From positions 267,501 to 285,708 of the forward strand of contig MCFG01000033.1 of the NCBI GenBank assembly GCA_002104895.1: a stretch of 18,208 bases of DNA. Direction: 5' to 3'. The notes below the pieces were generated by a model. That model saw only the letters and a list, made by a program, of their open reading frames with translations. It searched no databases and was not told the DNA's origin. The position numbers and the translations under genes were made by a program. Each line of letters starts with the position of its first letter. The first letter of the stretch is position 1. The stretch is from Anaeromyces robustus (taxonomy: Eukaryota; Neocallimastigomycota; Neocallimastigomycetes; Neocallimastigales; Neocallimastigaceae). Positions 1 to 9,765 of the stretch are shown one piece after another.

Positions 1-110
1 TTACTTTTAAATGGAATAATAAAAAAATCTAGTTGTACTATACACTATACTAAAGAATAAAATCTTAAATATATATTTTAATTAAATAAAGTGTTATTAT
101 TAAAGAAATT

Positions 111-171
111 ATGAAAATGAATTCAATTCGTCAAGAGAAAAAAATAAACGACGTTACAAATAGAACTACAA
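111..171 (+). other. CFAP77: First visible exon of the CFAP77-like gene
   Basis: ATG AAA ATG AAT TCA ATT CGT CAA GAG opens a 20-codon stretch with coding-like codons and unusually many G and C bases for its surroundings. It ends A|GTAAAT at 171/172, the commonest donor in this window. Phase 1 joins in frame to acceptors after AG 320 or AG 332, both AAAAG, reading into the exon that holds ATG 350. The start could be ATG 111 or ATG 117, or the exon could begin at 106 after the AAAG at 102-105. Confidence 0.6.
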
Positions 172-1391
172 GTAAATATAACATATATATTCTGATAGAC
201 AAAAATAATATATATATAATTTTATATAAAATTAAATATAAAAACCAAAATTCTATATGCTAACATCTAATTACATTGTTCGACCTTTCTTCACTATTTA
301 ATAAAAAAAAAAAAAAAAAGTTAAAAAAAAAGTTATTAGCCCTGAAGAAATGTATCGAAACAGAAGAAAAGTAGTTCTCCCATCAGATAAAGATCCTGAA
401 TTCACTTATGGTATTCCAACAAGGTATTATTAATTTTGAAGAAAAATTCTTCGAAAATCTTAATTAATTAATAATTGCATAAATATTCATATTAAAATAT
501 ATATATATAATCAATGCATAACATTAATATTAAAATTAATATATTTCCAAAATAATATTTTTTAATAATAAAATTAAATATATATTTTAAAAAGACCACC
601 CTCACCTTTCCACAAAGTTATTTCCTATCACTATTACAGAGAATTTGAAAGAAAACAAGAAGAAAATCAAAAACAAGAATTATTACAAAAAAAGAAGGTA
701 TATATAAATAAAGAATGAATAAATACATTTTATAGTTATCACTGAAAAAATTTTATTTTTTTTTTTTTAGTTATAAATAAAAACTAATCTAATATATCAC
801 ATTTATATTATTAATTATATTTAATATTTAATTATAATCGAATCAATTCGAAAAAAATGAATAAAAATAATATATATAACAAATGTATATATGTGTATAA
901 AGTTAAGACATGAACATTTTGAAAGAATGGCGGCTCCAGCAAATTTATTAAGTAATTTAGTAGCTAATAGAGTTCAAAAAACAGAAGAAGATCCAAGAAA
1001 ATTATTTAAAATGAAAAAATTTTCAAAAGCTCAACCTAAAATAGATTCATGGTGGACTTTACCACCTGGTGCAAGTACTATTCAAGCATTAGATGATAAT
1101 AACGCTCATGACCCTTCAACTCATCATTCATCACCACCACCAGAAAAAATTGAAAATAACCATTCAACAGAAAAAGAAATAACAGAAGAAGAAAATTGTC
1201 AATATACTCAAGAAGCTGTACAAGAATCAGTACATGAACAAGAAATCCCTGAAGAACATCATGTTCATTATTCACAAGAAATACCAGAAGAAGTTCATGA
1301 ACATGAAGAACATTATCATTACTGTCATGAAGTACCTGAAGAATATAGTTATGAATATGAACAAGAAATACCTGAAGATGAATATGAATAA
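111..1391 (+). CDS. CFAP77: CFAP77-like ciliary microtubule inner protein, four visible exons, possibly 5'-partial
   Basis: Exons by my reading are 111-171, 333-423 (or 321-423), 595-697 and 903-1391. They join in frame to give 247 residues (251 with the earlier acceptor) and end at TAA 1389-1391. Residues about 41-60 contain FTYGIPTRPPSPF, then KVISYHYYREFE. This resembles the signature of CFAP77 (DUF4483), where a (Y/F)G-x-PTRP-(S/P)-(T/S)-P block precedes a Tyr-rich helix. The preceding segment ISPEEMYRNRRK also fits the family, so the ATG at 350 is probably internal. In Tetrahymena and animals CFAP77 lies inside the B-tubule near the outer junction and stabilises doublet microtubules. A conserved-looking basic segment is KLFKMKKFSKAQPKIDSW, about residues 118-135. 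The last ~80 residues are acidic and His/Tyr-rich with four (Q/H)E(I/V)PE(E/D) repeats. An acceptor-like AAAG at 102-105 means an upstream exon may exist outside the window. The family call rests on remembered motifs. Confidence 0.78.
1119..1388 (+). repeat. Acidic His/Tyr tail with (Q/H)E(I/V)PE(E/D) repeats in the CFAP77-like protein
   Basis: The C-terminal third of the protein is rich in Glu, His and Tyr and has little other complexity. QEIPEE occurs twice, HEVPEE once and QEIPED once, spaced 12, 17 and 12 residues apart. Between them lie HEH, HYHYCH and YEYE blocks. At DNA level the repeat is imperfect (CAAGAAATCCCTGAAGAA and relatives), so this is a diverged protein repeat, not a simple microsatellite. 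Confidence 0.75.
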
Positions 1392-2503
1392 TAGAGATGA
1401 AGAATATATTTTTAAGTTTATATATATATAAAATTATATAATTAAAAAAAAATGAGAGAGAATATTTCAATATAATAATAAACTCCTTCAGAAAAATACA
1501 TTAATTGTATTTGATATAAATATATATTATTAATGCAAAATAATTCAAAAATCATTAAAAAAAAATTAACATTATTAAGTATAGATTCTTTCAAATAATA
1601 ATATATATTTATATATTTTTTATTATTTTTTTTTTTATTATTTTTTTATTTGTTTTATTTCTTTTAATACCTAGCAGTAATTCATCTTTTTTCTTTATCT
1701 TTATTTAAACTATTAAAAAAAAATTAATAATATAATAATACATAATATAAAAAATAGCATTATTTACTCCTTTTTTATTTCCATTTTATAAATAAATGAG
1801 TTGTAACACCTTAATAAAAACATAATAAAATTATATTTTTATTTTTTTTTTTTTTTATTATTTTTCATTTCTATATTTATCTAATTCTTAATAACTTATT
1901 TATTATATAAAAAATAATAACATAACGATGAATATTTACTTTAAGTATATTATTAATTTACAATTAAAAACAATGACAGTCTTTTTTTATAGCATTTTTA
2001 TTTTTTTTTTCTTTTCGTTATGATAGTAATTTCTTTTCTTATTTAAAAAAAATTGATACATATTGTGTAGTATAATAAAAAAAAATTGAATATATAATAA
2101 TTATTTAAAAATAATTAATATTATTCTAATTTTTATATAAAGTAAAAATAAATTCTATATTATTGATTTTTAAAAAAAGTGAAAATTATAAACAACAGGA
2201 TTAATTTTTATAATAATGATTGATTGTAATATATATAAATTAAAATAAAATAAAAATAAAAAATAAAGTATATGAATTATATAAAAAATAACAATATAGG
2301 TATAAAATGTATATTTTAAGTTTTTTGCAAAACTGTAAAACTCTTTTAATTAAAATAAATAAAAAAAGTTGTATGTTATTATTAATCTTAATATGCAATA
2401 ATCATTTGTGTATTCTTTTATTCCTTCTAAAAAATTTATAATAAAAATTAATTTATCAAAAATAATAATATTTTACTATATTTTATATATATATATAAAT
2501 CTA
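1392..2503. other. Convergent intergenic region, no gene seen
   Basis: This 1.1 kb separates the stop codons of two converging genes and must hold both 3' untranslated regions and polyadenylation sites. It is nearly all A/T with many T runs (for example 1841-1857) and A runs. AATAAA-like words occur by chance throughout, so no poly(A) signal can be singled out. I see no open reading frame, RNA gene or repeat of note. Confidence 0.6.
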
Positions 2504-5500
2504 TTATTTTTTAAGTTCTTGTTTTTTCTCTTGTTGTAGCATCTCCTCAACTTTTTGAATGACATCTATATTATTTAATATTTATTTAATATTCAAACAA
2601 AAATAATATAAAGTAAAAATAATAAGTAAAATATAAAATGTTTAAATTAATGTTTAAATAAAAATAATAAATAGAATATAAAATATTTAAATTATTCAAA
2701 TATAAATAATAAATAGAATATAAAATATTTAAATTAATATTCAAATAAAAATAATAAATAAAATATAAAATATTTAAATTAATATTTTACATTTTATATA
2801 TAATATAATGATAATAAATTATAATTAATATAATGAATAAAATTAATAGAGAATCGTATTAAACTTATAATAAAAAAATAATAGATAATTACACTGAAGA
2901 TCTACAACTCTTGTTTGAATAACAGCTAATTTTTCATATAAAAGTTTCATATTATATGTATAATTATCTATATTTGTACAATTATCACTAATACTTTGCG
3001 TATTTGAATTTGAATTATTATTATTACTATTATTATTGCAATTGTTATCATTATTTTCATCATTAGATTTATCATTTACAGATATAGAATCAGTATTACC
3101 ACTTACATCATTTTTCTTAATTATTGTATGATTATCACCCGTATTATCATCATATAATGAAGTTGATGTTTTAAATAAACTACTACCTACAAATTCGTTA
3201 TGAAGTATAGTATTTACACTATTTATATTATGTGTTGTACTTTGAGTAGAACCCGAAGATTTATTAATAGTACTATTATTTGATTTTATTCGTTTTCCTC
3301 CTACATTTACATTTACTGGTTTTTGATAATTATATTTATTATTTTGTTTTGTACGGCTTTCTGCTCTTTCATATAAATTATTAATAGCTAATTTAGCTTC
3401 ACCAAGAACTCTCATCTTTTATATAAATTATATATAAGTAAATATATATATAATTTAATATTTTAATAGTTTTTTAATAAAATGATAAAATAATATAATA
3501 TGTAAATATTTATATTAAAAATAATAATATACGAATTGAAATAATTAATAATATAAAAATGCAATTAATAAAATTGAAAATATAGAAAAAAAATAAAGAA
3601 AAGAAAAATATATATTTCTCATAATCTTTTTTTAATGATAGAGAAACATAACTTACTCTTTCTTTATTCAATTTATTTTGTTCTTGTATATGTTGTTCTA
3701 AATAAGCACAATCAGTCTTCATTGAATCATATTTCTTTTGTAAACTATCTAATTGTGAATTATATACCAATATCATATTATTTTTATCCTTTTTATACAT
3801 AAAAAAATATTAGTATACAATATATAAAAATTATTTTATATTATAAATATATATATAGAATAAATATTTAGTATAGTGTTATTCTTTATTATTTATTACT
3901 TATAACAATTAAACATAAAATAAAAAAAAAAAGAATCTTATTTAATATATAACATTTAGATTATTCTTTTATTTACTTTTATGGTAGCGGTATATCTTAA
4001 TTGCGCATTTTCCATTTCTTCTTGACTTGATACAACATTACCTTTAAGATCCTTCTGGGTTTCAATTAATGTAGTATGTCTCATAATTATATCATTAATA
4101 TGTGGTTCATTAACATCTAAATAATCATGTGGCAAAATATTAGCAACTGACTGTAGATATTCTTCATATATATAATATTTTTCTATAATAATAATATTAA
4201 ATAAATTGAAATATAAAATAATAGTTAATAATAAAGATATAAATATATATATATATATATATCAATTAAAATGTATTATTATATAATTATTAAATGTAAT
4301 ATGTAATATAGAAAAAAAAATCATATGTTAATAATTATTTACTTAATAAATTTTGAATATTCTGACTTTTTATTAGAATTTTTCTCTTTAATTCCTTTAA
4401 TTCATTTAATTCTCGTATCTAATTATAATATATTTTTATTTTTTTAATTTTTTTTTTTTTTTTTTTTTTTTTTTAGTTTTGTTTTATTTCAATTACAATA
4501 TTTGATATATATATAATATATATATAATATATATGAAAAATATTTTTTTAATTATAAATAAATATTATTATATATTAACGATAATAAAATTTTATATTCA
4601 TTTACTTTTTGTTCTTTTATTTTTCTTTCATTTTGAATTTTAATATTAGCTCTATATCTTTTAGCATCATTTTCTTTTAAAAATTTCTCAAATTTTGTAA
4701 CTCTTTCTTTAATTTGTCTTTGCTTTAATAATATTGTTAAATATATATTATTAATATATATATAATAAATTGTTAAAAAAGTTATAATTTTATTAAATTA
4801 TTTTGTTTTTTGTTTTTTTCGTTTTTTTTTTTTTTTTTTTGTTTTGTTTTTTAGTTTTATTATATTATTATTTACTTTTAATTTTAATTCTTCTTGTTTT
4901 CCTCGACATTCCTTCATTCTTTTTGAAAATTCAATACGTTTTTCATCTAATTCTTTTTGAACTATATTCATTTCATTCTTCTTTTGTAATAATAATGTAG
5001 ATTGAAGACTCTGTCGACCTTGTAAACCCAGTATATTCTAATTAGTTTATTATTATTATAATTTTAAGTGATAATATTAATAAAAATTAATATATGTTAA
5101 TAAACTACTGTTTTAATAGATAGCAGTTTTATTTTTTTTTCTTATTCAACATATATATATATATATTATATGATTATAAAATATCATACTTTTGTAAAAA
5201 TATCATTCTGATAGCTGTTTTTATTTTATTATTATATAAATTTTCATCAATTATTTAAATGATAAAATATAAAATAAAAGTAAACATTAATTAGTTATTT
5301 TTAAAAAGTATTTAATCTTTTTATTCTAAATTTTATTATATTATCTTTATCTTAATAATTAATTTCATTACTAATATTAAATAAAAAAAAAATGAAATAG
5401 TAATAAATTCTGTATATATCTTTTTTTTTTGTAATTGATATTATTATCATATCATAATATTTATATATATAATTAAAAAAAATATTAAATAATAATTAAA

Positions 5501-5740
5501 AATATATTTAAAATACATTTTTCCTCCTCGTTGGGTAATAAAAGTATCATTTCTATTATTATGAATACCCGAAGTTCCTTCTACAAGAGCTGTTATTTCA
5601 TGTGTATGTATTCCTTCATTATTTTCTTCTTGATTTCTTTTCTCTTCATCTCTTATACATGAATTAATAATTTCCTTTTGTCTTTGTGTAAATCCATCTT
5701 GATCATATATTGGTTTATGTATATTGGACGACGAGGACAT
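2504..5740 (-). CDS. CFAP73: CCDC42/CFAP73 (MIA2) family coiled-coil axonemal protein, nine exons
   Basis: Exons on the minus strand are 5740-5517, 5214-5190, 5037-4876, 4722-4606, 4418-4343, 4182-3977, 3788-3657, 3415-2893 and 2565-2504. They total 1527 nt in one frame, giving 508 residues and stop TAA. The DUF4200 signature is clear: a Glu/Lys/Gln coiled coil from about residue 100, RVTKFEKFLKENDAKR (about 144-159), KYYIYEEYLQSV (about 203-214), DIIMRHTTLIETQKDL, and a late KMRVLGEAKLAINNLYERA block. Spacing matches animal CCDC42 and Chlamydomonas FAP73. FAP73 (MIA2) and FAP100 (MIA1) form a complex on the axoneme that regulates inner-arm dynein; CCDC42 acts in sperm flagella. Residues about 338-467 are an Asn/Ser-rich insertion that splits the C-terminal coiled coil. 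Residues 1-74 are not conserved as far as I can tell. The start ATG at 5740 is preceded by an A-rich leader. Orthology to CFAP73 rather than to CCDC42 or CCDC38 cannot be settled here. Confidence 0.85.
2618..2795. repeat. 45-bp minisatellite, about four copies, in intron 8 of the CFAP73-like gene
   Basis: Copies begin at 2618, 2663, 2705 and 2750. Each starts AATAATAA(A/G)TA(G/A)AATATAAAA and continues into TTTAAATTAAT. Periods are 45, 42 and 45 bp; the second copy lacks 3 bp. A partial related unit may precede it near 2584. The array lies wholly in the intron 2566-2892. Confidence 0.85.
2997..3400 (-). repeat. Asn/Ser-rich low-complexity insertion inside the CFAP73-like protein
   Basis: About 130 residues of exon 8 are dominated by Asn, Ser, Asp and Thr, ending in a run such as NNCNNNSNNNNSNSN encoded by AAT/AAC/AGT codons. 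It sits between two family-like coiled-coil blocks (NNLYERAESRT before, NMKLLYEKLAVIQ after). It is therefore an internal expansion, not a tail. Such insertions are usually unstructured loops in AT-rich genomes. Confidence 0.8.
4448..4474. repeat. T27 tract in intron 4 of the CFAP73-like gene
   Basis: An uninterrupted run of 27 T on the given strand (A on the transcribed strand) within intron 4419-4605. Similar runs appear between genes. Confidence 0.9.
5190..5214 (-). other. 25-nt microexon of the CFAP73-like gene
   Basis: On the minus strand an AACAG acceptor (AG at 5216-5215) is followed by 25 nt and a GTATGA donor at 5189. Exon 1 ends in phase 2 (AT|); the first base here completes ATC, and the next eight codons read YQNDIFTK and end in phase 0. 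That is exactly the phase needed for the next exon. Direct joining of exons 1 and 3 puts a stop codon in frame, so an intervening exon is required. Confidence 0.75.
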
Positions 5741-6162
5741 CTTTTTTTATATTTTTCTTTTAATTATTTTTGCTTCCCCCGAATAATAATTATATTATTA
5801 TTGTTGTTGTTGTTATTATTGTTATTATTGTTATTATTTTTTATTATTAATATTATTATTATGGTTTTATTCTATTGAATATTTTCTCTCTTATTAATAT
5901 ATTATTTTTCTAATATTAATTATAATAATATTATTATATTTAAATATTCTATAAATACTAATGAGAAATTAATAATTTTTCCCAAATTATTACCATACCC
6001 TTCAATATATATAATAATATATTAATCAAAAATATATTATATATATTTAAATATGATTTAAAATTATTATTATTTATTATTACTATTATTTTGTTATTAC
6101 ATTATTAATAAAGCTTAATTCTATTTGAGATATATTTTATATAAACTATATTTCAAAATATT

Positions 6163-6187
6163 AAAAAAAAAAAAAAAAAAAAAAAAA
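6163..6187. repeat. A25 homopolymer tract
   Basis: Uninterrupted run of 25 A upstream of the CFAP73-like gene. Long A/T runs tend to exclude nucleosomes; a promoter role is only a possibility. Confidence 0.9.
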
Positions 6188-6913
6188 GAACTCTTTTTTG
6201 TATACAAAAATAAAAAAATTAAATACATTATTCTCAATGTAATTCAATTATCCATACTAATTTCTATTAAAAAATATATATATTTTAAATATTTAAAACA
6301 AGAATATTATTATTGTAACATATACTAGTAATAATTTATTATAACAAATCTAAAATATAATAATATTATAATAATAAAAGAAATTATAATTCTTTTAGTA
6401 TATTTGATAATAATTAATCGGAATTTAAACTTTAATAATAGTAATATTAACATCTTTTTCTATATATATACAAATAATTAGTTTAAAACCATATTTTCAT
6501 ATAAAAAAGCAAAAAAAATTAAATATGATAATAATAATCATTTATTCTCTTTTTTTATTATATTAATTAAAAAGAAACTAGAAAATTCTCAATAATATGA
6601 ATAATTCTTTTATATATTATTTAATATTATTAAAAACACATCAATTTAATAAATCTATTATTTAAAAGTTCCTTTTTTCATTTCTTTACCTATTCTTTTT
6701 TTATTATAATTATTGTTATTATTTTATACATGATATATGATTCACTTAGGTTTTTAATAACTATCTATCTATTTATTTATATTTAATAACTATATGATAA
6801 CTATTCCTTTTTCTCTCTTTTTTTTCATATTTTTATATTTTTCTTTTATTTTATAATAATACTGTATCCTTGTTTATACTCTATATAATTCTATATTAAT
6901 CTTCTTATTCTTT

Positions 6914-6914
<1 letters not shown>

Positions 6915-6947
<33 letters not shown>

Positions 6948-7008
6948 TATTATTATTATTTTTCTTTTTTTTTTATTATTATTATTATTTTTCGTTTTTT
7001 TTTTTTTT

Positions 7009-7040
<32 letters not shown>

Positions 7041-7041
7041 A
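6915..7041. repeat. Triplicated T-tract plus ATT array
   Basis: Three successive modules each consist of a T run followed by ATT repeats: T31 then ATT x5, T10 then ATT x5, and T26 then ATT x7. They are separated by single C or CG interruptions (C at 6964, CG at 6993-6994). The shared order suggests duplication of the whole module. Confidence 0.85.
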
Positions 7042-7463
7042 TTTTCCTATATTTTTCGTTCTATATGATTTTTTTATTTTAAATAAAAATATTTTAAAAA
7101 TATATTAATGAAATAACGTATATAAACTATAACCATTAAAAAAAAAATAAAATAAAATAAATAAGCATATAACCAGTTTTTTAATAAAATAATAAACTTT
7201 ATAATAAATTAATAAATTAATAATAAGTATAAATATCCATAATAAAAATAAAATAAATTAAAAATGTTGAAAAAGTTCAAATTATATAATAAATTAAATG
7301 ATATATGATATATATTATGAAAAACTAATATATATTGAATGTAATAATAATATTATATAATAAATATTATTATAGATTATATGATACTATTATTATAAAA
7401 TTTCTTGATTGTAACCTAAAAAATAAGATTGAAATAAAATATTTTTTAATTAATATTTAGTTA

Positions 7464-7487
<24 letters not shown>
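7464..7487. repeat. T24 homopolymer tract
   Basis: Uninterrupted run of 24 T in the intergenic DNA downstream of the Asn/Tyr-rich gene. Confidence 0.9.
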
Positions 7488-7495
<8 letters not shown>

Positions 7496-7989
7496 ATTTA
7501 AATTAATAGATTTTAAAACATAAAAAATTATATGTGCTTTTTTTCTGTTTTATATATTTTTATATACATTGACATCTATAATTAACTAAACTATATGTAA
7601 AATATTATGAACATATATATATATAACTTACTTTAAAGATCAAAATTGTTAAATATATATATATCCTTTTTTTATTATTTATAATTTTATAATTGCTTTT
7701 TTTTTTTTCTTTTCTTTTCTTTTATCCTTTTTTTAGAAATAATATAAAAAAAAGTATATTAGAAGAGAAAAAAAAATAATTATTTAAAATTAAATAACTC
7801 TGTATAATTATAATTTAAATATAATTTAAATATTTAATAATTTATGTTACCATTAAATTATATCATTCCAAAATAAAAATAAAAAAAAAAAAATATAAAA
7901 ATTATTATTATATTTTGTTCTATCTATATATATATATATCTTTTTTAATAATGTTTATTGTACTTTCTATAATTAGATATATATTTTTT

Positions 7990-9734
7990 TTAAACGTCAT
8001 CTGGATTCCAATATTGAACATTTTTATCAAAAGTAACTTTAGAAGGTTGTCTACCAAATTTATAATATTTTGGATTACAATCATAATTATTAGTATAATA
8101 ATTACTATCAACATATTCTCTTAAACCACCTTTTTTTAATTTTCTATGGGCAGATTTTATTTTATATTTATTTAATTTTAAATTAGTTTCACTATCAGAG
8201 GTAATATTATCATTAGTAACAAAAATATTATTATTTAAGTTTTTAATGTAATTGTCATCTTGAAATTCTTGACTTTTGTTATATGAATTATATAAACGTG
8301 AAGATCTATTACTATTAAAATTTCCATACATGTTTCTATTGTAAGTATCATCATCAGTTCTTGAAATACCAAAATAATTACTATTAGAATAATAATCATT
8401 CTTTAATGAATTATGTCTACTATGATTTCTTCCATTAAATAATATTGAATTACTTCTTTTAAGACTAGAATAATTATTTGGATAGCTGGAAGAATAATTA
8501 TTATTAGGATTATATAAATTATCATCAGAATTTCTTAAATTATAACTTTGATTATCAATTAAATAATTATTATTGTTGTTATTATTATAATTATTCCAAG
8601 AATTATTATTATTATAATAATAATTTAATGAATTACTATTATCAATACTTGGTGCTCTAATTAATTGTTGCGCTGGAGGTTGAATTGTAAAATCTGACAA
8701 AGTTCTACTACTTGTAAAATTATTTCTATTATTATTATTATTATTAAGAAAATCATTATTATTTTGATTATTTAAAGACATATAAGATGAATAATTATCA
8801 TTTTGATTATTATAATTATAGCCAATATTGTTATTATAAATACTATTATTGTCATTATAATTATTATTATAATTATTGTTATTGTTATAATTATTATAAT
8901 GATTATTATAATTGTTATTATAATAATTATTATTATCATAATTATTATAATCATTGTATTGACTATTATCCATACTATTTAAGCTACTGTTTCTTAAATA
9001 GTTATATTTTTGATTCTTTCTATATTCTTCATTATCTATTAAAATTAATAATAATAATAATAATATATATATAAAAGAGTAATTGATTAATTATTTAATA
9101 TTAAGATATGTAATTTATATAATTAATATATATATAAAGATATTTACAATAATCATCATATTTATCATCACTCGATCCAAAACGTAATTTTTTAAATTTA
9201 GATGTAATATTTTCTAATAATGATTTTTTTCTTTCAAATGGATATTCATTTAACATTCTTGAATTTCTTCTAATTCTTCTTCTTCTTTCTAAACTTCTAC
9301 TATAATCACTATCATTAATAGGTAAATCAAGATAATCAATAGGATTAGTATGATTATACTCATTTCTATTTCTTTTAAAGAAGGAACTTGAAAAACTTCC
9401 ACCTGAATTATACCTCAAGTGTCTACTAGAAGGAGTAGAAGTTGATCTTGTAATATATATATATTTATCAGAATTATCTCTGTAAACATCAACATCTTCA
9501 TCATCTCCATAGTTATAATTTCCATAAAAATTACCTATATAAATGTTTAATTTCAAGAGAAAAAAAAATTTTTTTTATATTTTTATATTTTTATGAAAAA
9601 ACGTACGTAAAAATAATGAAAAAAAAGTTATTAAAGTTTATATTAAAATGTATAAATAAATTTTAATTTAATAACGAATGAAATTAATTCGTTATTTTAA
9701 AATATAAATATATATTGAATAATAAATAAAATAA

Positions 9735-9765
<31 letters not shown>

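Larger units (their letters stand above)
5741..7989. other. 2.2 kb intergenic region, probable promoter of the CFAP73-like gene and 3' region of the next gene
   Basis: No gene is supported here. The part next to 5740 should contain the promoter and 5' leader of the CFAP73-like gene, and the part next to 7989 the 3' end of the Asn/Tyr-rich gene. It contains a TTG/TTA array at about 5799-5840, an A25 run at 6163-6187, the composite T-tract/ATT array at 6915-7041 and a T24 run at 7464-7487. No specific promoter element can be identified. Confidence 0.6.

Noticed and set aside
1078-1470. Minus-strand open frame of 130 codons opposite the CFAP77-like gene
   Set aside because: It is the antisense shadow of the acidic His-rich exon; composition (Leu/Val/His/Asn) mirrors the sense codons and there is no family resemblance.
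4803-5000. Plus-strand Phe/Leu-rich open frame
   Set aside because: Begins in a T run and then runs antisense to an exon of the CFAP73-like gene; composition artefact.
5339-5362. 24-bp word ATTATCTTTATCTTAATAATTAAT shared with about 15343-15366
   Set aside because: Exact match is notable but flanks do not match and A/T-only words of this length can recur by chance in such DNA; no element boundaries seen.
8772-9074. Ile-rich minus frame and Tyr-rich plus frame
   Set aside because: Both are alternative readings of the Asn/Tyr repeat in exon 3 of the unknown gene.
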